From assembly GCA_001584585.1 (NCBI GenBank), contig LSYV01000016.1, positions 648,143 to 712,142 of the forward strand: a stretch of DNA of 64,000 nt, written 5' to 3'. The position numbers and the translations under genes are program-made. Origin of the DNA: Gonium pectorale. Lineage: Eukaryota; Chlorophyta; Chlorophyceae; Chlamydomonadales; Volvocaceae. Below are positions 48,001 to 59,703 of this stretch, piece after piece (position 1 is the stretch's first letter; each line of letters begins with the position of its first letter). The notes beneath the pieces are model-generated. The model searched no databases. It saw nothing but the letters and a program-made list of their open reading frames with translations, and had not been told where the DNA came from.

Positions 48001-51000
48001 TGGAGCCAACGGCAAACGACCCGCGCATTGAGATACACCTCCCAGCTTCACGTCGAAGAGTACGCGGCGGGCGCGCGTGATCCAGATGACTACCCGACAA
48101 AAGTAAGGCCGGCACGATTTGCGTCCCCAGATCCACAGGACTCCCCAAGATCCCCACCTGCATCCTCAAATGTGCCAGCGCCAGGAACATCGGCCCGCCC
48201 GGGGCCTCGCCTGGCACTGCCCCGGCCCCGAAGGCTGCTACGGCCAGGGCCTCCGCCATGACCAGCACGTGCTGCTGGGACTTGGGGGCCCACCACTGGC
48301 GGCGCGCTCCGCCGGCGGCCTGGCAAGCCGTTGCCGCCTGTGATACGAAAGAAAGACACGGTCTACAGGGCGCCGCAAGCAGGAAGGCGACGGTACACTC
48401 GCTAGCTTGCTCGCAGATTTCGTCTCTCATCAGCGTCGTGGACAGCCGCTCTTTACCGCTTAGCATCAGTACGCACAGGCTAAGGCGGCTCAGAGCAGAG
48501 GGGGTGCTGCATCGATTCCCCATGGGGCCCACGCACTCCCAGCACGGCAGCGCCCCGCACCTGCACCAGTGCCTTCAGAAGGGCGCCGACGGGCGGAGCC
48601 GCGCATACCAGAACCGGCGCTTGGCCGGGACGTCCAAAGCCGGCCCGGCTATGCCGGCCGCCCGGGGGCCCCCGTCCACTGGCAGCAGCGGCCGGAGCAC
48701 CGCCGCAGCCGGTCGCCACACCCTGGCTCGCAAGGCGCCATCGCAGGCGGCTCACAAGCGACAAGCCGTGGGGCCCGGCGCCAGCCGGACCACTGCCGCC
48801 GTCCATGCCGCCGCCCGCTCCGCCAGGGCCAGTGTCGGCGTCACGTGGGCTGGAAAGGGCGCCCGCCCCGGCGCCCTGCTGCCAGCCGTCAGGAGGCTGG
48901 CACTCCATGCAGCTGCGCGCCGCAAACGCGAGCCGGGCTGCCCACAGGGCGCGAAGGCAGACGCGCTCTCCCGCGTCGACGTCCCCTTCGCCCTCTGCCT
49001 TGGCCGCTGCGCTTGACGAAGCCACCAGCCCGCGCTGCACGCGGTCAAACATAGCCGCCGCTGTGGCTCCCGCAGGCGGCAGCGGCGAAGCGCCGCTGCC
49101 ATCGGCCGGGGCGTCCTCAGTGGCCGCGGGGCCGCCAGCGCTTGGGCGGCATGCCAGCTGCAGCAGCGCGTCCATGAGCTCCTCGGCCGGAGCAGCGGCG
49201 GAGACCGCCAGGGACCTGCAGTGCGCCAGGAGCGCGCAGAGCGCCTCCAGCGCAACGTCGGCGTCGCCCGGCTCGGTGGCCGCTAGGTTGGTGCTGCCGC
49301 TGCCAGTGAGGTCGGCGGCGGGCCAGCCAGGCGTCAGAGGAGCCGCGGGGAGGGAGCTGGTGGCGGTATCGTCATGGAACTCTGCAGAGCAGCAGGCCGA
49401 GGCGGCCAGACCGACGAAGCGGGTTAAGTTAGGTAGCCGTGCACGGACGGAGCAGGGGCGCTACGGGCGGTGTGTCTCTTGCAGTCCGGGCGAAATTCAG
49501 TCTCCCGCCTGAACACAGCTTTCCTCCGCGAGCTTCCTCCTGCACACACCCCTGCGTTCCACCTTGCCGCACTGCAAGGCTGCGTGTGCACATGATGCAA
49601 CTCACGACCGCCCGAGGCCGAGGCGACGCAGCTGCGGCAGCCGAAGCGACCCAAAGCCACGAACGAGCGCACGCCCACCCACCCAACAGGCGTGCGTCCA
49701 GTAATGCCCACGAAGGGGAGGGCCCGGCGCTGGGCGCCCCGGTCATCCGGCTCCCCAGCGAGGTGCGGCTGCGAGGCGGGCCGCGGCTGAGGGACCGGGT
49801 CGGCCCAGGAGCGGGCGTCGCGGCGCCGTGACGGCCACCGGAGCGGTTGCAGACCGCGGCGTGGGTTGCGTCGCGAGGGGCTGCGCAGCACCGGGAGAAA
49901 CCGGAGAAACAAAAGGAATGTCGTGGTTGCAGGTTCGCGATAGCGGGTTGGTGGCCTTGGACACACGGGGGCCCCATGGACACCCCTGCCCACGGCCCCT
50001 CCTCTTGGCGTGGGCTCGCAGCCGCGGATAAGTACATGCCCCGCCGCATCGCACCTGTCCGCACATTACCTTGCTGAGCAACCGCGGCTGCCGTGGCCGC
50101 TGCGTCCGCCGCCGCCTCTTCCGCAGCGGCAGCCTCGGCCGCGGCCGACGCGCGGGCCGACGCCGCGTGCAGCAGCGCGTCCGCCAGCTCGTCGCTGTAT
50201 GGCAGCAGCGGCGCCAGCGCCCGCACCAGCCGTACAGCGGGTACGGGAGGCATGCACAGCATGAACGCCGCGTGCTCCTGCAGCACCGGAAGCAGCTCCA
50301 GCGACTGGCAGAGCAGTCGCGAGAACAGCTCCTCGCCGCCGGCCCCGCACAGCCCCGCAACCAGCGCCGCCGCCGCGACATCCTTGTCCGCCGCAGCTTG
50401 CGCCGCAGCGGCAGCTTCCCCCATGCCTGAAGGGGCGTCGCCGTCGCCTTGGAGCTCGAGTGCGCGCAGCTGCGCCGCCGTGGCCAGCACGCGCGCCGCG
50501 TCATGTGCGATGGTGCGGAAAACCTCCCAGAGTGGACACGCGCCCGCGCCCGCGTCAACGGTGCAGTTGGGACGCAGGGCGTCTGCGTGCCGGCGGAATA
50601 GGGAACAGCAGTGGATGCAGTCCCAGCGATGGCGGAGGCTACAGGCGTAAAAAATGCAGCCACGGCGAGCAAGCCAGCGCAAGAAGCAGGGTGAACACTG
50701 TGGCGGGAGGGGGTTCAGTACCAATACGAAATGGCCCAAGGGTCACACCCCGGGCTCCAGGCCGGACGACTTCACGAGGCTGTGCACTGCTTGGAGCGAT
50801 GGTCGTTGCGCGCATCTTCCTCTTCGCAGCTCCGCCCCCGCCCAAGATGCGCTGGAACAGCCCCCCGTACCTTGCTCGCCATCGCCCGGCCCCAGGCGGT
50901 CCAGCACCTCGGCAAGCACGCGCCGCGCCAGGGGCGGGCAGCTCCAGACCAGGGCCGACAGCAGCACTGCGCCGCTGCGGCATCGCGTCAGCGGGGCGGC

Positions 51001-52304
51001 TTGCTCAGCCGCCAACCTCGCGCCGCCACTGCCGTCGCCGCCGTCGTCGTGGCCAATGCCTGCTGGAGCTGGATGGAGCGGTGATGCACGCTGCCCGCGC
51101 GCGCTAGCGCCGGGCCCCGCCGCTGCTGGGGGCTCCGGCCCCTCCGCACCCTCCGCCTCCGAGCCCGTCCCAGCGCCCGCGGCTAGCCAACCTAGAGCCA
51201 CCTCCGACAGCCAGTCGGTGACGTGCGTCAGGCCGCGGGCATGATAATCGCCCAGCCAGCCGCTAAGCTGCTGGGCACTGCGTAAGGTGGGGGGCGGCGC
51301 GAAGGTTGGGAGAAGCATGTGACGTGGGTGTGCAATGTACGCGGTGCAGTGCGTCGTCTACTCGGTGGCGCCCGAAGAAAGGTGGCGCCTACCGTGCGCA
51401 CGGCGGAGCATGTGTACGGACCTACCACAGGCTTTCGCCGCGCCCGTGATCCTCTGCAGAGCGGATGTTAAGGGTGAAAGCGATGGCCCCACACACAACG
51501 CACTTACGCTCGTCGTATGCTTTTTCCTTTTCAACACAACGCACTTCATGCGCGAGAGGGCCGCCTTCGTGAGCGCAGCCCCACCTGCTGCGTTGCACAA
51601 CAATTGCCACCGCCTGAAGCGCCGCCTGGCCGCACCCGCCCGGGTTGGCGCTGTACGCGCAGGCCGCCAGCAGCAGGTCGGCGGGGGACGGGCTGGCCGG
51701 CAACCGGCTAGGCGGCTGGTGCTTGTGCTGGTGTTGGTGCTCCGGGGCTGGGGGCCGTGCCGCCTCGGCGGGCCGCGCAGCGTCCCCCACATGGGGTGTC
51801 GTGGAGGACAGCACCTCCCCGAGCTGCTGCAGCAGGATCAGGCCGAGGCCCGCGAACCAGGCAATACGGCTATGGACAGCATCGAACAAGTCCTGGTTTG
51901 GGACGGACAGGGGCCGGTCGAGATTGGGTCAGAGATGCGGGCCTGGTGAGGAGGCGGGAACGGGCGGCGGGGGGAAGGGTGGAGCCCGTGACACGAGCCC
52001 GATCTGGCCGACTCACTGCAACGGGGAGCCCAGCCTCGAAGCTCCGATGCAAAAGTGCGCGCGTGCAGTTGGTCCAGGCCCGTGCTGTTATGGCCGCCGA
52101 GCTCGCGCATGCATCCTCTGCGTCCCCGTCTATGCCCCGGGCAGCATGGCGAGATGCCTGCAAAGCATCTGTACAGGCAGCAGTCTGCTCCAGGCAAACG
52201 TCCAGCAGGTTTGACAGCCGCTCCACATCAACAGGAGTCCACCCGAAGAGCTGTTCCGCTTCAGCGAGGCAATTATAAGGCGTCAAGCTCGGTTCAAAGT
52301 CCAT
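39030..52304 (-). CDS. FANCI: FANCI-like Fanconi anaemia pathway protein
   Basis: A long helical, Ala-rich protein, roughly 2,000 residues or more. Exons (phases checked except where ~): 52304-52017, 51892-51585, 51277-50871, 50582-50070, 49381-48537, 48337-48158, 47929-46247, 45944-45642, 45450-43828 (with gap), 43675-43389, 43282-42896, ~42661-42581, 42306-~42113, 41872-41374, 41096-~40370, ~40110-39462, 39151-39030. Blocks resemble animal FANCI in the same order: HVTDWLSEVALGWLAAG with LARRVLAEVLDRL; PAVRLVRALAPLLPYSDELA; TAKLLFVALQ; LCLTVALCRYHMADVDAFLE. Near the end come a basic KKVKRKRKQRR and the acidic SDDDWSDLEDF tail. FANCI pairs with FANCD2 at DNA interstrand crosslinks in the nucleus. 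The first ~250 residues of animal FANCI have no recognised counterpart. Low-complexity Ala/Gly/Gln insertions explain the extra length. The family call is from remembered motifs, so moderate. Confidence 0.65.
44054..44190. other. assembly gap (137 N) inside the FANCI-like gene
   Basis: Undetermined bases within an Ala-rich exon region. The frames on the two sides differ, so the stated gap length cannot be exact or an intron lies within it. Confidence 0.99.
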
Positions 52305-54193
52305 GACGACTGAGAAGCAGGCAGTGGGTCATCCAGGCGGGTTCAGCTGTCGCGGGCTACATCGCTCTCAAGAGTCAATCGTAACACATTGGATCGCTGG
52401 ATAATTCATGCTACAAAAGATGTTCTATGATCAAGTACTCTGATACTTTTTAGCCCATGTCCAGCTTGGCCTGGTTCCGGCGAAAAAGTGCTTTTACAGC
52501 GAACGCTTCGGTTCGCCAGTCTACACAAGGGAAACACCATTCACATTACTTGAGAAAATCGCCATGCCAAGGCAACCAACGTTGTGCCCCTTGTGGGCCG
52601 ACCCACGGTTCACACACTGGAGGGGTAGGAGGGGGTTACAGCTGCTCACATCTGCATCCCTGGGATAGGAGGGCCCCACTACCTCACTTACCTTGCTCAC
52701 CTTGCCTTGTACGAGCCCGACCACCCTACTGGAGACGTCGTGCCTTTGTATGACCGTAGAGACGGGCTCGCTTATCCATTTTCCCCATTAACAATGTGGT
52801 GCACACCCACCATCCTGTTTGGCTCAATTTGGCTTGCATGTTTGGGTGGTATTGCCTTGGAGCGCCTATCGGGTCTCGTCATGCAAGCCATGGGCCTTCC
52901 TGCGCCCATGCTGTGAATCTGGATGCAATGTACTTCTGTAGCGAAGTTGCAGTTTGTGTCTGTACGGTGCAGCCCGACGGTGTGCTTGGCCGCAACGCAA
53001 ACATGCACACAGGTGGAAGGCAACACTTACTAGGACCCCTTTTATTCATTTGGAGCGTGCCCTTGTTACCCGAGCGATCGGACGTCGGACGGAAGCATCC
53101 AATGATGCCTGTCGCCATATGCACAGCAGGCACAGCCTGAATGCCCTACGGCTGCATAGTCCATCAAGGCGAACTCACACATGGCCCTGGAATGTGGATC
53201 CGAATAAAATAAGTATGGTTTCACACCTTTGAAGGCATTGGCATGCGACGACGCAGCCCGGTGCCCATGGCGCATCACGTCCGGGCAGCATGAATTAATG
53301 TAAGTGCATACCCAAACGTGTATTTTATAATACACCGCAGCGCAACAAGAAACGACCAGCTCTACGCACGTGAAGACCAAACCGTATCGCCGGAACGGTT
53401 GCCCTGTACAACAGGCCACGACAGCAGATACACAAGAAACAAACCCTACACTAAGCACGTACGGGGACACGGTACTAAAACGAAGAATGGTACAAATATC
53501 TTGGCGGCACATTTGGTATGCTACGTACACTTTCAGACACACAATCCAACCTTTCCCAGACGTAACGAGCATCTGGAGTACCCAAGCCAGCCCACGGCCA
53601 AGCGGGTACCCAGCCAGCCAGCAGCAGGAGTGGCGTTTCCCGGCATGCCGGGCCCGCCGGTCCGCCCACACCTACCTACAAGCAAGCGTCCTCCCGTACC
53701 TATCAATTCTAATTTCTTCAGTGAACTAAAAAGGAAGGGCTGAGCGGGGCCTGCTCCAGCGCAATGCGCGACGGGAGCCTCTCGAGCCAACGGCAAAGTG
53801 CTGAAGGAATCCCAAACTCGGAATGCTACAACAAGACGAAACACGCATGTGGCACGCAAGCAGCAAGTTGGCTCTTACTCTTCCCTACCAAACGGTTTAT
53901 AGTTCCCATTACGCACACCGTGCTGCCAGCGCAGGAAAAGGGCCACCGCGCCCCTGCACCAGCATCCTCAGGTTACCCCTGGCGATGCCCGCGCGCAGCG
54001 CTTAGGGCAGCCGGCGCTGCACGCCTTCCCACCATGGACACGAGGATCGGCCCACTCGGCCCGGCCGCTGCCTCGTCAGGGGCAGCAGTCCGCCCCACGC
54101 GCATAATGCACGGGCTCCTGCCTTATCAGCTCAGGCGTGTGTGCCCCGTGGCAGGGACAGCCCCTCCCTCCTAGCAACGCTGCGTGCGGAAGC
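52305..54193. other. intergenic between FANCI-like and DUF3110 genes
   Basis: Contains the 3' flank of the DUF3110 gene and the 5' flank of the FANCI-like gene, with one diverged dispersed-repeat copy near 52700-52790. The 201-codon minus-strand frame at 53066-53671 has Cys/Val-rich composition, no domain and no fitting exons, and I do not call it a gene. Unrecognised 5' exons of the FANCI-like gene could hide here. Confidence 0.5.
52700..52790 (+). repeat. dispersed repeat, diverged copy 10
   Basis: CCACCCTACTGGAGACGTCG, then TTTGTATGACCGTAGAGACG and GGGCTCGCTTATCC: the family core with a small deletion and a degenerate 3' end. Confidence 0.65.
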
Positions 54194-56526
54194 TCACTGG
54201 CCGTCTCCCTGGCGCAGCGCCGCCGCCAGCTGGTGTGGCAGCGGAGAGAACTCGGACCAGGGCATGTACACAACCACGGCGTCCGCGTCGCCCGTCATCA
54301 GGAACAGCCGCTGAGAGTCCACCTCCATGACCTCCACCTGAAAACGGATGTGACAGACAGAAGGACATAGGGCCTGGCCTGAGAACTTGCACTTTTAGTT
54401 GCAGTTGCAGTTGCTGTGAGTCTCAGATACCAAGAGCGCAATGGTGCATGTAGGCGCATGCTTACGGAAGCGGTATCGCCGGTGTTCCGGCAATCCCCCG
54501 CCTTGCTCTGCATGGCGGCACGCACACACATGCGGAGGAGTCCCGCTGCACTGCGACCCTACAAAAACGGTGGGACGGCTGATCTGGTGCAACGGCCTCG
54601 CTTCCCCCGCTCCCCTCCTCCCCGCCCACAGCCCGACCGCCCGCGGCCTAAGCCGACGCCCAAACGGGGCCCAAGCCTCTCATATACGCCTCAATCGCAG
54701 AGCCGTGCGACAACCCGTTTCTGGCCCCGGCCAGATTTAAATCCGCGCGCTCCGGAGCCTAATCCCATCCTCACGTACCTCGCCAGGCAAGTCCGCCTCC
54801 AAGTGCGTGGCGTAGCGCGCGGCGTCCTCGGCGCGGTCAAATGCCACCACGCCGTCCTTCATGCGCGAAAAAGTCAGAGCGCTGGCCAGGCTTGGCCGCT
54901 TCAGAACCTGCCGGGGGAGGCGACACGGCACGGCCGACATGGTGTCGGGGAAGTGAGTTTGGCAACCACGGAGCAGGGGAAGCAAGCAATGTGCCCGGGG
55001 TGACTGGGCGCAGGTCGGCGACGGCGTACTACAAAGCGGAGCGACCCTGATGGTTCAAGTCAAGCTGAGGAAACATTCCACATGAGGATGTGCCTTGCAA
55101 CAGGACCTGCGCCCAATACCGTAGAATGGGGTCAATACATCACCTCTCATGACCGCCAAAATGCACCTGACACCATCAATCCTGCCGCGTGTACCGCTCC
55201 GTGTACACTCACCGCACAACTCGCCGTCCTAGCACACCCCTCCATCGCGCCCCAGAGACACACCATCAGCCAGACATGAGTTTCAAATACTCGACACAGC
55301 ATCCTTGCAGACGTGCGTTTCAGATACTCTACGCATCGACCTCGCAAGGTCCCCACGCCGCATGAGCCAGGACACCCACCCTGGCGAGCTCGCTCTGCAC
55401 CTCCTCCTCATGGATGCGCGTCTGCAGGCAGTACATGGTCGCCTGCCCGGTCGCGAGCTGCTGCTGCGCCAAGACGTAGAGGGGCCGGGGCAGCAGCCAG
55501 GGCGAGCCAGACAGTACCTGCGGGTGGGGTGCGGCGAGCATGGGGCAGCGAGCGGTGAGCGGAGGAGGTCAGGCCGGAATGAATGCGCCCACGGCGATCG
55601 CAGGCGGCGGATTCAGACACCTGAGAGGTGTGGACTGTGCAGCTGCAATCAACTTCAGTGTTGGTTGCGGGTTAAGTCCTCGGACGGGAATGCGTGCCGA
55701 AGGACGCTTCCGGCAGTGGTCTACCCTAGCCTCGGTTGCCCCCCCACCTGCTGACAGTTCAATGCCGTACGCAAAGGCGCGGCGCACTTCCATACCTGAT
55801 AGCAGCCCTTGACCATGTCGGAAACACTCTTTGGATGCCGTTTGTGCAAGAACGAGAGCTCTTCAACTAGAGGGTCCGGGTCCTGCGAAGGGCGGGAGGT
55901 TGGGGCAGCCTGGTAAGGCCAGACGCAGCACGGCCACGGCAGAGGTCACATAGGGAGCAATGTCGGAGGACAGCGGTAAGGATATGAAAAGACAGGCGTA
56001 GGGCGGCAAATTAGTCAGCTCTCCAGACTTCCGAAACACCCCGCAACATACCGCGACAACGCAGGCCGCGCCGGCCAGGCCACACTCATTCCAAGCGGTG
56101 GACTCATCCTGCAGGCAAACTACATCGACTTCAAGACCTGCTTCTTGCAGATGAGTCAAGCAGGACGGCGCGACCATGCAGAAACGCATGTGCCTGTATG
56201 GTGCCGATGGCGCACCACAAGGCCCTCGTTGATCGCACCTCATCTGTTTGCGTCCACATGCTCCACGAGTCCTCGACTTCGACTTCGATTTCGGGTGTCG
56301 GGACGTCAGGATAGTAAATTCGGCGCTCCGCGCCGTCTGGGTACCGAAGAATGCGCACGCTTGTCGATTCGCGAGTGCCTGAGGTTGATGGCCTGTTAGT
56401 GCCAGGTGTCGACGTGGCCGCGCAGACAGCCGTTGGGACCCGTCGAGAGCAACGTTGCGGCCGCGCTGATTGGCCCGCGCAGAGGCTTTGTCGCAGCCCA
56501 AGTGTCGGCATCACCACAATTGACAA
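54194..56526 (-). CDS. DUF3110-type protein, probably plastid-targeted
   Basis: Six exons, every intron in phase 0, give 280 residues: 56526-56239, 56108-56052, 55882-55796, 55517-55380, 54907-54779, 54337-54194. The ATG at 56526 opens an Arg/Ser/Ala/Thr-rich leader (LRQSLCAGQSARPQRCSRRV) of transit-peptide type; the ATG at 56511 is also possible. Middle exons carry DPDPLVEELSFLHKRHP, then LYVLAQQQLATGQATMYCLQ. The fifth exon has GVVAFDRAEDAARYATHLEA, the hallmark of DUF3110, a domain shared by cyanobacteria and plastid-bearing eukaryotes with no known reaction. The C-terminus ends VVVYMPWSEFSPLPHQLAAA. It is transcribed divergently from the SRCR gene across a repeat-bearing 3.2 kb region. 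The gene model is strong; the domain name rests on the one motif. Confidence 0.8.
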
Positions 56527-57254
56527 GTGGCCGGAACAAAGAGACGAAGAGGCGTGTCTAGGGTTCCTGAGCTTTCGTCAGGTGCGCGTTTAGTGGCGAG
56601 TGGCAGTATAACACTGTGGAAAGTGGCAAGTGAGTGATGCACTATAGGGTGGCTTAAGGAGGGCCATTTATGAGAAAGGCGGGACGCTTTGCCGTATCAT
56701 ATGAACGTTCGAACTTTCAGTCGCTCAGGCCTTAATCGTTCCAGTATTGCAATGCATTTCGGCACTGCTATACGCGTCCTGCGCGTCCATGGCTGTAGCT
56801 GAAGTTCAAAAGCCCGACCGGACGACGTGCATACCACTTGTCGATGGCGCCTTACAGTGGACAGCAGCCAGGTGGAGCAGCAATTGATAAGCGAGAGCAT
56901 GTCCCGTCACTCCCGTCTCAGCGGTCATCAGCAGTCCCAGCTAGGCCCATGCTAGGCCCAGGCTGCCCAGCTGACCGGAGTCCCCGCACGCATGCACAAA
57001 AACCAATGCAAACCGCTGCCTGCATCGATGTGATGTTAACTTTATCCCGAGCACTCGTCCTTCCCATCTTCCCGGGTGGAGTCGGCCTGTTAGGAAACAC
57101 AGAACCTGCCACTTCCTGTGCGGTCCGGGGTCCGGGCCCTCCCTGATGCGTCTTCACGCACGCGACTGGCAGCCGCAACCTGCCTGTAATTTGCTGGGAA
57201 CTAGAGCAAAAGCAACACACACCGTCAGTGCCATTGCCCGCGTCGCCGCCACAC

Positions 57255-57600
57255 AGGTTGGCCTCTGAAAAAAGAGAAATCTGCAGAGAAAGAGGGAGCC
57301 CGCCTCTACGGTCATACACGCCCGAAGACGCGACGTTTATAATAGGGCGACATGTTACGTCCGTCCCGCCCCCCAAAGACCGGCTTGCCATCTTACCCGG
57401 TTTGCCGGACTTCACCTGGTGTACGGCAAGGTTTCAAGGTTGAGCTGCGGTGGTGTTGTCGTCATGGTCACCGGTCCGACGGCNNNNNNNNNNNNNNNNN
57501 NNNNNNNNNNNNNNNNNNNNNNNNNNNNNNNNNNNNAAGAACGAAGTCAGGAGCCGTTGTTGCCGGCAGCGGTCGGGGGCATGTGCTAATTCCTGTGCTT
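57255..57600 (-). repeat. dispersed repeat, copy 11 (contains gap)
   Basis: On the minus strand the order is GACCGCTGCCGG, the gap, GCCGTCGGACCGGTGACCAT, CACCAGGTGAAGTCCGGC, GGTCTTTGGGGGGCGGGACG, a core box and GGGCTCCCTCTTTCTCTGCAG, followed by ATTTCTCTTTTTT. It matches copy 9 closely. Confidence 0.85.
57484..57536. other. assembly gap (53 N) inside a repeat
   Basis: Undetermined bases lying where the GGGCTGGGCGCACGA section of the dispersed repeat is expected. Confidence 0.99.
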
Positions 57601-58294
57601 ATTCCTCAGACGGCGGGCACTACGGTAAGCGTCTCAGTCGTTGAGTGCCAAGGGCAGTGGTCATGGCATGACCGTTCACTATGAAGCCCATAATACACGC
57701 CAGCGCCAGACGCGCCGCAAGACGGTAGGAATGGTTAAGTTGCGGCAGTTGACCCTGACTAAGGAGGATGAAGGAGGATGAGGCTGTTTAGTAAGGGAAA
57801 GGTCTGGGCGACCTGGGAGACTAAGTTGGCGAAACAGTGGGGATTCCCCACATGCGGCTTCGGTGGCTTCTACATGAGGTTGGAGCAAAGGTTAAAGCAC
57901 AGGAGCGCCGCAGGCAGATACGGGTAAACATGATGGGTCAGAGTTGCCACCTGCCTCTGCGGCGCGCCTGACGATTTCGAATCCTCTGTTGCATCGGCTC
58001 TTGCCGGCATCATACAGCTGAGTGGTGTGATCGGCCCCCTTGCCTTGTGGTCGCCCGCCCGCCTCTCCCGTTACCCCTCCGTAGGCACCGCTGCCGTACA
58101 CGCACGTTGTTTCTGCACTTCAGCTTGACATGCCTACGGCGCCGTCCCCTTTCCACTGGTCCATCGGCGCTTGGAGGGAGTGCCTCTGCTCGCATCCACA
58201 TGTGGACATGTCTTCACGGCTCCTTGCAATGACGGCGGGCTGACCGAAAGCTTCGACGTCCATGCTTACAGGTCTGCTTATCGACGTTCGTCGT

Positions 58295-58610
58295 TTTGGG
58301 TGGGCGGGTCGGGCGCAGGCGGGTCTGGTAACCGCAGCTCGCCGATGGACCAGTGTGAAGTCGGCATCTCGGCAATCCCGCGAAGACCGCCCACGACCAT
58401 TCGAGCGAGGTAACAAAAAAAAACAACGTACTATCAACGATGCCCTGGTAAGCTGTCCCGTCCAGGAACGGGGGTTGGGTGCGTCTGCTCGTTTGCCTCG
58501 CTCGCTTGCCTTTTTCTGTACCGCCAGCCCTCCCTGCTGGAAACATCGCGCCTTCGGGTGCGTATGTCCGTAGAGGTGTGGTGTGGCTCCCCAATTGCAG
58601 TGTTTCCTTT
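58295..58610 (+). repeat. dispersed repeat, copy 12
   Basis: The 5' part at about 58295-58370 (GGGTCTGGTAACCGCAGCTC and following) and the 3' part at about 58535-58610 (GAAACATCGCGCCTTCGGGTG, CCGTAGAGG) are both diverged and separated by unrelated sequence. Confidence 0.65.
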
Positions 58611-58885
58611 TTGGGCATGAATAGGACGGCGCTGGATGGCGCAGGCGGGCGCGCCCTGGCGTGCTGCGCGCATGATGCATGGATGCGCATGGCGTGCAGA
58701 CTCTGCCGGTCACGCGGCCGGTGCCGACCAGGCCGACCAGGGGAGACATCCCCTGAGGCCGACCTCAACGCAGGTTCTGCATCAGTCTGCCTCTGCACCG
58801 CGGAGCACTGTGGAGTCTGTTGTCAGGACCCATCAGAACCGCTATGCCTGAGTACTGACATCCTTCCAGTAGTATAAGGTTGGGT

Positions 58886-59381
58886 GTGGGACCCCTTCGC
58901 GACCCCGATTGTACGTCCCTGGACCCCGATTGTACTGGCGATCGGGATCCCAAGGGGTCACAGGCTCAGTATCAGCAGTACTCGCCCAAACCGCGTGTAC
59001 TCAACGAGTCATCGTTCTTTTCTGGCAAAGAGACTGGAAAATGGCGAGGCCCGCTTTGACCAAATTGGCTGTCGAGGCTACCGCTTCCATTGCGCAAAAC
59101 TACACAGCATTGAACTGTCTTGCATAGTTTGGCGCCAGCTGGAACCGCGTCTTCAGTTTGTCCATGGAGACAGCTGGAACCAGGCATATGCATTCCTAAT
59201 AAGTGACTCTTACGATAGCGGCAGTGCAACGTGCGTGGGGCTGACAGGCGGCCACCATAGTTGATATGCCCGAGACGCCATGCCAACATGCCGGAAGGGT
59301 ATCGTTATTATGAGCAGGTAAGGCAGGGCTTGCGTGCTTTGAAAGACACGGTCTCCCATAAGGGTTCCCAAGGGGTCCCAC
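58886..59381. repeat. segment bounded by 12-bp inverted repeat
   Basis: GTGGGACCCCTT at 58886-58897 and its exact complement AAGGGGTCCCAC at 59370-59381 bound a roughly 500-base non-coding segment. The left end also has a direct repeat of GACCCCGATTGTAC. It could be a small MITE-like element; no target duplication was established. Confidence 0.35.
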
Positions 59382-59703
59382 CCCTGACCATAAATGCGGA
59401 TACATGTGCTGTGCATGCTGTGCAAGGGTTAAGCTCAACCGCCCCGCCGTACGCCCTGTCAAGTACGTGAAGAGTCGTCTTCAGGCAGTGAAGCAGTCTT
59501 CAGTGTTGATCGCGCATCAGTCGCGTTTGCTGGCGCGTAGCCTGGGGTTCGCCATACACCCGAACATTACCCTGCCACTGATCTGCCATTACCGGTATAA
59601 ATCTAGTCTATACATGTATTATGACAGGGTCACAGCGGGAAGTTTGAGATTGCCTTGAATTTGAAGCTTACACGCCTGCCATGTACCCTTGCTCAGATCA
59701 GAA

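Larger units (their letters stand above)
56527..59703. other. divergent intergenic region with repeats
   Basis: Lies between the start of the DUF3110 gene and the start of the SRCR gene, so both promoters should be here. It holds two dispersed-repeat copies in opposite orientation, a 53-base gap, and a 500-base segment bounded by a 12-base inverted repeat (58886-59381). No other gene recognised. Confidence 0.55.

Noticed and set aside
53066..53671. 201-codon minus-strand open frame
   Set aside because: No domain, no convincing start context, Cys/Val/Tyr composition unlike the neighbours and no phase-fitting exons. More likely the 3' flank of the DUF3110 gene.
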